This document shows, piece after piece, positions 34,992 to 43,853 of a stretch of 64,000 bases of DNA. The stretch comes from CAWBCI01 sp963787195 (GTDB lineage Bacteria > Bacteroidota > Bacteroidia > Bacteroidales > JAGOPY01), in NCBI GenBank assembly GCA_963787195.1, contig CAWBCI010000019.1, forward strand, positions 62,001 through 126,000, given 5' to 3'. Position 1 is the stretch's first letter. Every line of letters begins with the position of its first letter. The notes under the pieces are model-generated. The model searched no databases, was not told where the DNA came from, and saw nothing but the letters and a program-made list of their open reading frames with translations. Made by a program: the position numbers and the translations under genes.

Positions 34992-35903
34992 TCAGTTATT
35001 ATTACTGGATTTGAAAAGAAATTCCTTTTCCTCTTTCGTAAGGCTTGTATAGCCTGATTTTGCTATTTTATCTAAAATATGGTCGACTTTTTCCTGATGT
35101 TTTAATTTCCTGATATTATACTCTTCGTCGCTAAGTGGCCTGCCGTGTTCATTCACCTGGCCGGAATTGCTTTCCCGGTATTTGCTCCGGAAAGGATTTC
35201 TGAATTTTAATTTACCGAAAATCTGGCTGAAATCCATTCCCCGCCTTAGCACCAGGACATAAATAAAACCATAGAGGGCCCCGCCGATATGAGCTATATG
35301 TCCGCCGGCATTGTTGGACCTTATCATAAAAAAATCGATCACAAAGAGTCCGATGGCTATATAGATGATCTTCACTTTTCCAATGAGGAAGAGGTAAATA
35401 GAATAATTCGGAACATAAAAAGAAATAGCTGTAACGATGGCCATAACTGCTGCAGAAGCACCCAGGGCGGTGGCCAAACTTAGGGAAGATTCAAATACTG
35501 GGAAAATATTATAAAACAAAACAAACATCAGTCCTCCGGCTACTCCTCCAATCAGATAGGTAGTCAGTAATTGCCTGCCATTCAAAAATTCCAGGAATAT
35601 TCTTCCAAACCAATAGAGCCAAAGCATATTGAACAGAATGTGAAAGAATTCAATATGTAGGAACATATAGCTAATAAGTGTCCAGGGTTTTAAAAGAAGA
35701 AAGGAGGGATTCGCAGGCAGCGCAAGCAGTTCAATAACAATTCCGCTTACTGTTGTATCCGGTAAATTCAACAGGAATCCAAAGACACGTGCAAGGGAGA
35801 CCAGCAACCATATTCCAAGGTTGATAAGTATCAACCAAAGTAACATTGGCTGAGTCATGAAGTATTTGCGGACCTCCTGAAGGGGATTTTGATAATATTG
35901 CAT
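34992..35903 (-). CDS. Rhomboid family intramembrane serine protease with C-terminal cytoplasmic tail
   Basis: 303 residues, six membrane segments, then a soluble tail of about 80 residues (DUF6576-like, DEEYNIRKLKHQEKVDHILD). Rhomboid features are HIEFFHILFNMLWLYWFG (HxxxxHxxxN), the catalytic Ser in ALGASAAVMA near 145 and catalytic His in GGHIAHIGGALYGFIY near 202. The usual GxSG is GASA here, a mild departure from consensus. It lies 9 bases after a second rhomboid gene, and the two are probably co-transcribed with mutL. Confidence 0.93.
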   Translation of the reverse strand: MQYYQNPLQEVRKYFMTQPMLLWLILINLGIWLLVSLARVFGFLLNLPDTTVSGIVIELLALPANPSFLLLKPWTLISYMFLHIEFFHILFNMLWLYWFGRIFLEFLNGRQLLTTYLIGGVAGGLMFVLFYNIFPVFESSLSLATALGASAAVMAIVTAISFYVPNYSIYLFLIGKVKIIYIAIGLFVIDFFMIRSNNAGGHIAHIGGALYGFIYVLVLRRGMDFSQIFGKLKFRNPFRSKYRESNSGQVNEHGRPLSDEEYNIRKLKHQEKVDHILDKIAKSGYTSLTKEEKEFLFKSSNNN

Positions 35904-35912
35904 AGGCTATTA

Positions 35913-36767
35913 TTACATATAAAGCTTTCCTCTTTTCTTCCAAAAATAGATCATAACAAAACCAAATATCATGCCGCCAAGGTGGGCAAAATGGGCAATA
36001 TTGGCCTCCCTGCCGCTCACTCCGTAAAAAAGTTCCAGGAGTCCATAAAAGATCACGAAGTATTTAGCTTTTACAGGGAAAAGAAAATAAATGTAAATCA
36101 GTGTATTGGGAAATAACATCCCGAATGCAAGCAGGATTCCGAATACAGCCCCGGAGGCCCCGATAACATTGGGAAGGTTATATAAATATGCTTTATAGTC
36201 GACCAGGAAATTAACAGCCGTTACGATGGCTTGCTTGTTGGTTCCATTATTGCTTAGTGTATTCAATGCTTCATTCAGTTTCTGAGCCTGGACGGCAATT
36301 CCGCCCGAATCCTGGTAAATCTGAAGAGCATTGTTCTTGAAATAATCCAGAATGGCCGCGCCACTTGGGTCAGAGATAACATTATTGATGGCAGAAATTT
36401 CCGGGTGAAACTGTATATAAGTTACAACAAATTGTACAAGCCCTGCCCCGACGCCGGTAATTAGATAATATGACAGGAATCGTTTTGGTCCCCATATATT
36501 CTCAAGGGCATAACCAAACATCCAGAGAGCAAACATATTGAAAAAGATATGCCCAAAACTCCCGTGAAGAAACATGTAGGTGATCAGTTGCCATGGTTTG
36601 AAAGCAGTTCCCTGGATGTAATGAAGACCAAGATAATCATCCAGTTGTATACCATACTTTCTCTTCATTATCTCCCGGGCTAAAAATACCAGCCCGTTAA
36701 TAATCAAGAGGTTCTTCACAACTGTTGGCAGCAGGCTAAAGCCCCTGGGTCTGAATTGTTCAGTCAT
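35913..36767 (-). CDS. Rhomboid family intramembrane serine protease with inserted loop
   Basis: 284 residues. Core motifs are HGSFGHIFFNMFALWMFG near 69, consensus GASGAVFGILLAFG near 205 with the catalytic Ser, and HFAHLGGMIFGFVMIYF near 257 with the catalytic His. Between the third and fourth membrane helices is a polar insert of about 75 residues (about 130-200: AILDYFKNNALQIYQDSGG, QKLNEALNTLSNNGTNKQ), unlike its neighbour, that may gate substrates. It ends 9 bases before the other rhomboid gene and starts 14 bases after the mutL stop. Confidence 0.94.
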   Translation of the reverse strand: MTEQFRPRGFSLLPTVVKNLLIINGLVFLAREIMKRKYGIQLDDYLGLHYIQGTAFKPWQLITYMFLHGSFGHIFFNMFALWMFGYALENIWGPKRFLSYYLITGVGAGLVQFVVTYIQFHPEISAINNVISDPSGAAILDYFKNNALQIYQDSGGIAVQAQKLNEALNTLSNNGTNKQAIVTAVNFLVDYKAYLYNLPNVIGASGAVFGILLAFGMLFPNTLIYIYFLFPVKAKYFVIFYGLLELFYGVSGREANIAHFAHLGGMIFGFVMIYFWKKRGKLYM

Positions 36768-36781
36768 CTTATATAAATTCT

Positions 36782-38614
36782 TTATTTATCGAGTAAGGTT
36801 TTTATATCATTCAGAGGTACAATTACAAATACCTTACGCCCGTCCGGGGTATGATCTGCTACCCGGGTGGAAAACAGTTCGTCAATCAGATGATTCATTT
36901 CCTCAGTATATAAAGGTTTTCCCGATTTCAATGAAAGCGTAACCGCCATAGATCGTGCCAGATTGATTGTTTTATCCAGATTCAGGTCTACCAGGTTTTT
37001 CTTGTAACGGTCCAGGAGATTCTCCAGCAATCCCTGCAGGTCATTTTCCTTTAGCCCTGATGGAGTTCCGACTATAACAAACGTATTTTTCCCGAGTTTG
37101 TTCAGATGGAAGCCGATGATCCTCAATTCCTCTAAAATTTCTTCCAAAAGCTCTGCATCTGCCGGCGAAAAACTTACCTGATGCGGAAACATTTCCTGTT
37201 GCGATGTTTGTTTCCTGCTTTCCAGACGCCGTAAATATTTTTCAAATAGAATACGTTCATGTGCCCTTTGCTGATCAATTATCAGCAGGCCTGATTTGAT
37301 GCTGGTGATGAGGTAAGAGTTTTGCAACTGAAATACCTGGGCTGGAACGTCTTTATTGGTATCGTTGGTCCATTCAGGATCAATATGTATAGATTTATCA
37401 TCCTCCGATTTTTCAATCTTGATATTACCCAGATCATAAAGGCTTTGCCAGTTGCGTATATCGGGTTTATCGGGGGGAGTGTATGATCTCTCCGGCTTCT
37501 TTCCGCTTTCAAAGGGATTATAATCAGAGGGAGGACGGTTAAAAGGGTTGATGATAGGGGTATTCCTGCCGGGAGGGGAAAAGTCCAGGCTCTGTTCCAC
37601 GTCGAAATCTATACTAGGCATGAGGTTATTAATTCCGAGGGCTTGTTTCACTGTTGCCCTGATTACAGAATAAATCACCTTGCTATCCAGGAAGTTCACC
37701 TCGGTTTTGGTGGGATGTATATTGATATCTATGGTAGAAGGATCCGTTTCTATAAAGATGAAATAGGTCGGGATATTCTCTTTAGGGATAAGTTCATGGT
37801 AGGCATTTTCCACTGCATGATGGAGGTAGGGATGGCGGATATATCTTCCATTCACGAAGAAATATTGTTCTCCCCTGGTTTTACGGGCAAATTCGGGTTT
37901 CCCAATAAATCCGTGGATATCAAGCGCTTCGGTATGATGGTCAAGAGCAACCAGCCGCTCATTCATTGCATTGCCAAAAAGGCCTGAAATACGTTGTTTA
38001 CGATTCCCCGGATGGAGCTGGTAAAGTAATTGACCATTGTGATGAAAATTAAAACGGATCTCATTACTAACCAGGGCAACCCGGAAGAATTCATCCGTAA
38101 TATGGCGTAACTCAGAGGTGTCTGATTTTAGAAAATTACGCCTGGCGGGCATATTGAAAAAGAGATTCTTAGCTATAAAGGTTGTCCCGGCCGGGCAAGA
38201 GCAGGGGCTCTGTTTCCTGACTTTGGAGCCTTCCACCTCAATACAGGTTCCCAGTTCATCCTCGTGACGCCGGCTTTTCATATCCAGTTGGGAAACTGCT
38301 GCCAGGGATGCAAGGGCTTCTCCCCGGAATCCCAGTGTCCGGATAGCAAATAAGTCTTTGGCATTTCTGATCTTGGAGGTGGCATGCCTTTCAAAGCACA
38401 TGCGGGCATCTCTTTCAGACATTCCACAGCCATTATCCACTACCTGAATAAGTGTCCTTCCGGCATCCTTCACTATCAGGGATATCTCTGTTGCTCCGGA
38501 ATCCACGGCATTTTCCATCAACTCTTTAACAGCTGAAGCTGGTCTTTGTATGACCTCTCCGGCCGCTATCTGGTTGGCTACTGAATCCGGAAGTAATTGT
38601 ATTATATCAGGCAT
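36782..38614 (-). CDS. mutL: DNA mismatch repair protein MutL
   Basis: 610 residues. The N-terminal GHKL ATPase has VKELMENAVDSGATEISL near 28, VDNGCGMSERDARMCFERHA near 56, and TLGFRGEALASLAAVS near 93. A disordered Pro-rich linker covers about 340-400, followed by a C-terminal dimerisation domain. The endonuclease-type motif reads DQQRAHERILFEKYL, with Gln where many MutL/PMS2 proteins have the metal-binding His of DQHA, and GKPLYTEEMNHLIDELF near the C-terminus. Its start overlaps the stop of the upstream small gene by one base (TAATG), indicating translational coupling. Confidence 0.98.
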   Translation of the reverse strand: MPDIIQLLPDSVANQIAAGEVIQRPASAVKELMENAVDSGATEISLIVKDAGRTLIQVVDNGCGMSERDARMCFERHATSKIRNAKDLFAIRTLGFRGEALASLAAVSQLDMKSRRHEDELGTCIEVEGSKVRKQSPCSCPAGTTFIAKNLFFNMPARRNFLKSDTSELRHITDEFFRVALVSNEIRFNFHHNGQLLYQLHPGNRKQRISGLFGNAMNERLVALDHHTEALDIHGFIGKPEFARKTRGEQYFFVNGRYIRHPYLHHAVENAYHELIPKENIPTYFIFIETDPSTIDINIHPTKTEVNFLDSKVIYSVIRATVKQALGINNLMPSIDFDVEQSLDFSPPGRNTPIINPFNRPPSDYNPFESGKKPERSYTPPDKPDIRNWQSLYDLGNIKIEKSEDDKSIHIDPEWTNDTNKDVPAQVFQLQNSYLITSIKSGLLIIDQQRAHERILFEKYLRRLESRKQTSQQEMFPHQVSFSPADAELLEEILEELRIIGFHLNKLGKNTFVIVGTPSGLKENDLQGLLENLLDRYKKNLVDLNLDKTINLARSMAVTLSLKSGKPLYTEEMNHLIDELFSTRVADHTPDGRKVFVIVPLNDIKTLLDK

Positions 38615-38919
38615 TATTTTCTAACAAAAATAGACACAAGATTATTGATGAAATCAGTGAAAAAGATCAGGTAAATAGAGAGTATCAGCACGAACATATA
38701 GATGATCATCCTGATCACTTTATAGGAATTGTCTTTTTCCTGCCTGTCCGTATGCCATCTCCTATGAATTTCTGAACGAAAAATCTCCCTAGCATCCCCT
38801 TCACCCATCAAGCCAATTTTCTTTTTACGTTCATCTCTTGCCTCCTTTTCTTCATCATAATACATAGGTTTATAATCGAATTTCCGCGGGAGACTTCTTT
38901 TGAAGAATGTAATTTTCAT
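38614..38919 (-). CDS. Small conserved membrane protein upstream of mutL, function unknown
   Basis: 101 residues. A strongly charged N-terminal half (YYDEEKEARDERKKKIGLMG, IHRRWHTDRQEKDNSYKV) is followed by one membrane helix (about 68-95, IRMIIYMFVLILSIYLIFF). Topology is probably cytoplasmic-in with a C-terminal anchor. Its stop overlaps the mutL start by one base, so it is translationally coupled to mutL. I recognise comparable small proteins before mutL in other Bacteroidota but know of no assigned function. Confidence 0.8.
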   Translation of the reverse strand: MKITFFKRSLPRKFDYKPMYYDEEKEARDERKKKIGLMGEGDAREIFRSEIHRRWHTDRQEKDNSYKVIRMIIYMFVLILSIYLIFFTDFINNLVSIFVRK

Positions 38920-39009
38920 CAGGCCCTGTTTTTTGCAAAAATACTTATATTTTTGTTAAGTGTTTCGGCCATTTGATCTGCTTTAGTGAGAACCTTGCAA
39001 TTGAGCTTT

Positions 39010-39390
39010 ATGGATAAAAAAGATTTGAAACTTAACAAACTAATTGTCGTCGGTGACAGGGTGTTGATAAAACCCCTGAAACCGACTGAAAAGAGCAAGG
39101 GTGGTTTGTTTCTTCCACCTGGATATAAAGAGAAGGAAGAAATACAGACCGGATATGTGATTAAAGTGGGCCCCGGATATCCAATACCATCCGCCCCGGA
39201 TAGTCAGGATGAAGCCTGGAAAAAGCATGATGAAAAAGTTCAGTATTTACCACTTCAGGCTGAAGAAGGCGATCTGGCTATTTTCCTTCAGAAAGGCGCT
39301 ATTGAGATCGTTTACAATGATGAAAACTATTACATCGTCCCGCAGAATTCCATTCTCTTATTGGAACGCGATAGCCAATTGTTTGAATAA
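39010..39390 (+). CDS. GroES-like (Cpn10 fold) protein
   Basis: 126 residues from the ATG at 39010; a GTG at 38986 would add 8. The Cpn10 fold is recognisable from VVGDRVLIKPLKPTEKSKGG and VGPGYPIPSAP to the ending VYNDENYYIVPQNSILLLER. An insertion of about 35 residues (SQDEAWKKHDEKVQYLPLQA) sits where ordinary GroES has a short turn, and the mobile-loop region is altered. It is not beside groL, so it is probably a divergent paralogue rather than the main co-chaperonin. Confidence 0.82.
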   Translation: MDKKDLKLNKLIVVGDRVLIKPLKPTEKSKGGLFLPPGYKEKEEIQTGYVIKVGPGYPIPSAPDSQDEAWKKHDEKVQYLPLQAEEGDLAIFLQKGAIEIVYNDENYYIVPQNSILLLERDSQLFE

Positions 39391-39409
39391 AACAGTTAAT
39401 TCTATCTGT

Positions 39410-39970
39410 TTACTTTGAAACTGCTGACAGAGCGGGGATCCTTTTACCGGCGAAATAATAGGCACCAAACAGGATTCCGCTATAGAACAAGCCTCCTAAG
39501 ACTTCATTCAGGAAAAATGATATCCCGTAAGATCCGTCATTAAAAAAGACAAGACCTGCAACATAACTTTCCATTAATCCGGCGAAATTAGCAGGATAGA
39601 TAGGGCTGGCAAGCCAGGCTGCGAAATTCGTGACGATAAAGAATAGTATGGAGGAACTGATGGAAGCAACAGCTACATTCGCGGCTGTAAGGTTTTTCCG
39701 TAAATAGAATCCTATGGCAACCGTAAAACTGAAGGCCAGATAAACGGCCCACATATTGGCATGCAATCCGAGAAACAGGTCGCTGATGAACAAGGCAGCA
39801 AGCGGTATCAGGAAACTGAGGTATTTCTTTCCTAAATAGGTCCCTCCAAATAAAGCCATGGCGGCGATCGGTGTAAAATTAGGCCAGTGAGGGATAAACC
39901 GGAAAAGCGCGCCGGCAGCAATAACTGAAAGAATTACGAAAATCCTCGGTTTTAATGATATTTTGTCCAT
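39410..39970 (-). CDS. DUF6580-like small integral membrane protein, transporter-like
   Basis: 186 residues with about five membrane segments. ALFRFIPHWPNFTPIAAMAL near 20-39 and GGTYLGKKYLSFLIPLAALF resemble the DUF6580 family of putative transporters, related in style to ECF substrate-binding (S) components. FLGLHANMWAVYLAFSF and NDGSYGISFFLNEVLGGLFY are other conserved-looking segments. No energising module is nearby and the substrate is unknown. It is convergent with the GroES-like gene. Confidence 0.72.
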   Translation of the reverse strand: MDKISLKPRIFVILSVIAAGALFRFIPHWPNFTPIAAMALFGGTYLGKKYLSFLIPLAALFISDLFLGLHANMWAVYLAFSFTVAIGFYLRKNLTAANVAVASISSSILFFIVTNFAAWLASPIYPANFAGLMESYVAGLVFFNDGSYGISFFLNEVLGGLFYSGILFGAYYFAGKRIPALSAVSK

Positions 39971-40090
39971 TTTATGCTGTTTTGTTTAGGAGTACAAATA
40001 TAAAAATGATTTAAGACTAATCGGGGAATAAATTCCATTTTAATTAACATGGAATTCTTAATTTTGTTTGAATTTCTTTAAAATACCACA

Positions 40091-41734
40091 ATGACTAAGC
40101 AAATTTTCTTAGCTCCAATATTATTGATTATGCTTGTTTTCACTTCCTGCACAACAAAAAAACATGCTGAACTGATTGTCAAAAATGCTAAAGTATATAC
40201 TGTTGATAACAATTTCGGGACAGCGGAAAGTTTCGCCGTTATTGACGGTAAATTCGCTGCCGTAGGGTCAGAGAAATATATACTGGAGAATTATAGTTCA
40301 GATAATGTATTGGATGCAGGAGGAAGGCCAATCTATCCCGGATTTAATGATGGTCATTGTCATTTTTACGGTTATGCCATAGACTTGCAGCGCTATGCCG
40401 ATCTTACCGGAACAACTTCTTTTGATGAGGTATTGCAAAGGCTTAAGGATTACCAGGATAAGTATAATTACGATTGGGTCCTTGGCAGAGGATGGGATCA
40501 GAATGACTGGGAGAACAAGCAATTCCCCGATAATGACAAACTGAATGAACTCTTCCCTGACAAACCCGTTATGTTAATCCGGGTTGACGGACATGCAGTT
40601 CTGGCCAATACCCTGGCTCTTGAAAAAGCCGGAATTACTTCTTCTACCAAAATTGATGGGGGAGAAGTGCAGCTCAAAAATGGAAAACCTACAGGCATTT
40701 TACTTGACAATGCTGTTGATCTTTTGCAGAAAGTTATTCCTCAGGCAGGAGAAGCTCTGATAAAAGATGCATTGATGAAGGCCCAGGCAAATTGTTTCAA
40801 AGCCGGGCTTACTTCCGTGACCGATGCCGGCCTTCCGCCTTATATCATCGGACTGTATGATAAATTTCAGAAAGAAGATTCACTTAAAATCCGTATCAAT
40901 GCTATGCTTGATCCGGAAAAGCCGGGTGCGGATAAGATACTGGAAAAAGGACCTCAGCAGAATGGAATGCTCTCGGTAATCTCCATTAAATTATATGCTG
41001 ACGGCGCCCTCGGTTCCCGTGGGGCACTCTTGTTAAAGCCCTATTCCGATGATCCGGGAAATTCGGGTTTACAGATACACCCCACCGCTTTTTTCAGGGA
41101 GATGCTTTCAAAAGCCTATAAATATAATTTCCAGGTGAATACTCATTGCATCGGGGATTCAGCCAACCGGATGATGCTACGCTTATATGCTGAACAACTT
41201 AAAGATACGAATGATCGCCGCTGGAGGATAGAACATGCACAGGTCATCGCCCCGGAAGACTTCGCATTCTTTGGAAAATACAATATCATCCCTTCTATTC
41301 AAAGTACCCATGCCACCTCTGATATGTATTGGGCAGAAAAAAGACTGGGTCCGGAAAGGATTAAGGGTGCTTATGCATATAAGAAGCTCCTTGATGAAAA
41401 CGGCTGGCTGGTGAACGGTACCGATTTCCCGGTTGAAGATATCAGCCCTTTGCTCACATTCTATGCCGCCGTTTCACGTCAGGATGTAAAAGATTACCCT
41501 TCCGGAGGATTCCAGCCTGAGAATGCACTCAGCAGGGAAGAAGCCCTGAAATCAATTACTATCTGGCCCGCTAAGGGCAGCTTTGAAGAAAAAGTCAAGG
41601 GAAGTATAGAACCCGGTAAGTACGCCGATTTCGTGATCCTCGAAAATGATCTGATGACGGTGGACATCCACGAGGTTCCTCTGACCCGTGTTTTAAAAAC
41701 TTTTATTGCAGGGCAGGAAGTTTATGAGCATTAA
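40091..41734 (+). CDS. YtcJ-like amidohydrolase, lipoprotein
   Basis: 547 residues with a lipoprotein signal (LIMLVFTSCTTKK, Cys20). Amidohydrolase-3 features are the metal motif YPGFNDGHCHFYGY near residue 90, RGWDQNDWENKQFPDNDKLN near 138, ISIKLYADGALGSRGALLL near 298-316 with the usual Lys, NTHCIGDSANRMM near 352, RRWRIEHAQVIAPED near 375, and a late NGTDFPVEDISP near 440. The enzyme is predicted to hydrolyse C-N bonds of an unknown substrate in the periplasm or at the outer membrane. Confidence 0.92.
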   Translation: MTKQIFLAPILLIMLVFTSCTTKKHAELIVKNAKVYTVDNNFGTAESFAVIDGKFAAVGSEKYILENYSSDNVLDAGGRPIYPGFNDGHCHFYGYAIDLQRYADLTGTTSFDEVLQRLKDYQDKYNYDWVLGRGWDQNDWENKQFPDNDKLNELFPDKPVMLIRVDGHAVLANTLALEKAGITSSTKIDGGEVQLKNGKPTGILLDNAVDLLQKVIPQAGEALIKDALMKAQANCFKAGLTSVTDAGLPPYIIGLYDKFQKEDSLKIRINAMLDPEKPGADKILEKGPQQNGMLSVISIKLYADGALGSRGALLLKPYSDDPGNSGLQIHPTAFFREMLSKAYKYNFQVNTHCIGDSANRMMLRLYAEQLKDTNDRRWRIEHAQVIAPEDFAFFGKYNIIPSIQSTHATSDMYWAEKRLGPERIKGAYAYKKLLDENGWLVNGTDFPVEDISPLLTFYAAVSRQDVKDYPSGGFQPENALSREEALKSITIWPAKGSFEEKVKGSIEPGKYADFVILENDLMTVDIHEVPLTRVLKTFIAGQEVYEH

Positions 41735-41769
41735 GATTTTTAAGCTTGAGGATGGATCAAAGGAAAATC

Positions 41770-42339
41770 TCAAACATCAGATCCATTGGGTATACCAAAT
41801 AAATTTTGCATTTCAAGAAACTTCTGCCATTTGTCTTCCCCGTATTTGATCAGACTTTTTTGGATCTTCTCAGCCGGCTTGGGCTTTAGCAATTCCCCGG
41901 CTGATTTGGAATAGAACTTATCTGCATAGCATATGAGCTTTTCTCCCAGGCTTTGCGGAGTCATATCCCGGAGGGGAAGCGGAAGATCATTTTTCCGGAT
42001 ATCTTCAATGCTAATACCCACTCCAATATGCCTTTCGCAAACCGGGGCAATATCCGGCAGACCTTCCTTTTCCAATAATTCACGTCCTTTGAAACCATGC
42101 ATGATATAAGGCAGCTCACCATAGCATTCGATCTTGGGGGCATGGGTCATAAAAATGCCTATATCGTGCAGCATCCCGGCATATTCGAGGTAATCGGGGT
42201 CAATTGCCAGCTCCGGTTTGGCCCTGGCTATGCGGAGGGCAAGATCGGTGACCGCCCGGCAATGGGTTATATAAATATGATAGGCCTTAGTATCAGGCAG
42301 ATAATATTTTTCTATGAGCTCAGTCAGGAATTTATCCAT
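41770..42339 (-). CDS. HD-domain phosphohydrolase
   Basis: 189 residues. HD metal-site residues are visible: the first His in YITHCRAVTDLALRIA near 25, the HD pair in EYAGMLHDIGIFMTHAP near 59, and further His in VCERHIGVGISIEDI near 105. Small proteins of this COG1418-like type act on nucleotides or RNA. The substrate is not predictable. It is convergent with the amidohydrolase gene and stands 39 bases from the lipase-like gene on the same strand. Confidence 0.9.
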   Translation of the reverse strand: MDKFLTELIEKYYLPDTKAYHIYITHCRAVTDLALRIARAKPELAIDPDYLEYAGMLHDIGIFMTHAPKIECYGELPYIMHGFKGRELLEKEGLPDIAPVCERHIGVGISIEDIRKNDLPLPLRDMTPQSLGEKLICYADKFYSKSAGELLKPKPAEKIQKSLIKYGEDKWQKFLEMQNLFGIPNGSDV

Positions 42340-42378
42340 AGGTAAATTTTTATTTTATCCGGAATAGTCTGTATGATA

Positions 42379-43299
42379 TCAAAGATTATGCTTAATCCAT
42401 TTTATTATATCCTGATAAACTGTTTCCCTGTCTTTTTCATTCAGCATTTCATGGCGCCCGCCTTTATACAGCTTTAATTTAACATTATCAAATCCGGCAT
42501 TGCTGTATTTAGCTGCAATTTTTTGAGGGGCTTTGCCCTTTTCCCCAACAGGGTCTTCACTTCCGGAGAAAAGAAGTATCGGCAAAGATTTATTTATCAG
42601 CTTTAATTTTTTATCATTTTGAATGTATGACATGCCATAGAACAAGTCACGATAGAAAATGTTTGGCGGGGGCTGACCACAAAGCGGGTCCTGGATGTAT
42701 CGATCAACTTCTTCTTCCAAACTGCTGATCCAGTCAAAGGCTGTTCGCTTTGGCTTGAAAGTTCCGGAGAATTTTCCATAACTCAGGTAAGCCATCAAAG
42801 AGCTTCTTTGTTTATCACCCTTTAAAAGTATCATGGATTCTGCAAGTATCTTTCCGAGTTTTATCATCAGTGGAGCTTGTTCCAAAGTACCTGAAAGTAT
42901 CAGTCCTTGTAATTTATTTCCGGATTCCAGCAAATAACTCCTTGCCAATAAGGAACCCATACTATGCCCAAGCATGAATACCGGGATTTCCGGGAATTTA
43001 TTACTAAATAGATCCCGAACTTTATCCAGGTCTTTCAGCACTTTGTTCCAGCCTTCTTTAGCCGCAAAATAACCTGTATCACCAAAGTTTTCTGAGCTAT
43101 AACCATGGCCACGGTGGTCATTGGCAAATACTGCAATATTCTGACTGCACATCCATCCGGCAAAACCCTGGTAACGTTCTGAATGTTCCATCATTCCATG
43201 AACTAATTGTATGGCAGCCATTGGTTTTTCAGGAAGCCAGAACCTGACTTTAAGTGTACTATGCTCATCAACTGTGAGAGTATGTTCTTCTTTAATCAT
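42379..43299 (-). CDS. Alpha/beta hydrolase, monoacylglycerol lipase/lysophospholipase type
   Basis: 306 residues from the ATG at 43299. The serine-hydrolase signature is present: AAIQLVHGMMEHSERYQGFA near 29, FANDHRGHGYSSENFGD near 60, nucleophile elbow FMLGHSMGSLLARSY near 108, late Asp in ILLFSGSEDPVGEKG near 246 and His in LYKGGRHEMLNEKDRE near 281. These residues form a Ser-Asp-His triad. There is no signal peptide, so it is a cytoplasmic acylglycerol or lysophospholipid hydrolase. Confidence 0.93.
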   Translation of the reverse strand: MIKEEHTLTVDEHSTLKVRFWLPEKPMAAIQLVHGMMEHSERYQGFAGWMCSQNIAVFANDHRGHGYSSENFGDTGYFAAKEGWNKVLKDLDKVRDLFSNKFPEIPVFMLGHSMGSLLARSYLLESGNKLQGLILSGTLEQAPLMIKLGKILAESMILLKGDKQRSSLMAYLSYGKFSGTFKPKRTAFDWISSLEEEVDRYIQDPLCGQPPPNIFYRDLFYGMSYIQNDKKLKLINKSLPILLFSGSEDPVGEKGKAPQKIAAKYSNAGFDNVKLKLYKGGRHEMLNEKDRETVYQDIIKWIKHNL

Positions 43300-43442
43300 C
43301 AAAAAAAATAACAAAAATCATTTTATAAAGAGCAAAGATAAGCAGGAGAGGGGAATGGGTATTAGATCATAATAGAAATTCCTGATAGATCATGGCAAGT
43401 CCCTGCTGATTTTTAGTAAATATCGGGATAATCGGAAATAAA

Positions 43443-43470
43443 AAAGGATGTTTAAATTAAAACACCCTTT
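43443..43470 (-). terminator. Terminator of the tRNA-Arg gene
   Basis: On the minus strand AAAGGGTGTTT and AAACATCCTTT form a stem with one mismatch, followed by a T run, 22 bases beyond the tRNA 3' end. Confidence 0.65.
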
Positions 43471-43491
43471 GAAAAAGATTCTGATTATGTG

Positions 43492-43564
43492 TGACCCCGG
43501 AGAGACTCGAACCCCCAACCTTCTGATCCGTAGTCAGATGCTCTATCCATTAAGCTACGGGGCC
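43492..43564 (-). tRNA. tRNA-Arg (ACG)
   Basis: Cloverleaf on the minus strand. The acceptor GGCCCCG pairs with CGGGGTC (one G-U), the anticodon stem is TCTGA/TCAGA around CTACGGA (anticodon ACG, read as ICG after deamination), the T arm is TTGGGGG/TTCGAGTC and the discriminator is A. CCA is not encoded. Single gene. Confidence 0.97.
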
Positions 43565-43597
43565 ATTTCGAAGAGTTTATATACCCAAACGAAGCTG

Positions 43598-43605
43598 CAA
43601 AATTA
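43598..43605 (-). promoter_or_regulatory. -7 box of the tRNA-Arg promoter
   Basis: Minus strand reads TAATTTTG then CAGCTTC, 33 bases before the tRNA. It shares this 15-base context with the ndk promoter. Confidence 0.55.
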
Positions 43606-43787
43606 TGAAAATCTTCCCAATATTTCAATATTTAATTTTTGAAGCCCCAATTGCCTGAAATATGATTGATTTTGCTGAACCTAAGTCTAATTATTACGTT
43701 ATATGATATATGAAGATCATTCTGATTGCAAAAATGCTCATCTTCTTCCAAACCATAATTATTACAGGCTGTTTTTTAATCATTTAT

Positions 43788-43795
43788 TACTTTTG
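43788..43795 (+). promoter_or_regulatory. -7 box of the pruA promoter
   Basis: TACTTTTG, 58 bases before the pruA ATG. The rest of the 43606-43853 gap is AT-rich; a 40-codon hydrophobic frame there is judged fortuitous. Confidence 0.45.
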
Positions 43796-43853
43796 TATCC
43801 GAGTTGCAGGTATGTGCCAAACGGATTTTTAATCCATTAAAATATAAAGCTCT

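Noticed and set aside
43710..43832. A 40-codon hydrophobic frame upstream of pruA
   Set aside because: The probable pruA -7 box (43788-43795) lies inside it, there is no terminator or promoter of its own, and AT-rich DNA easily yields such frames.
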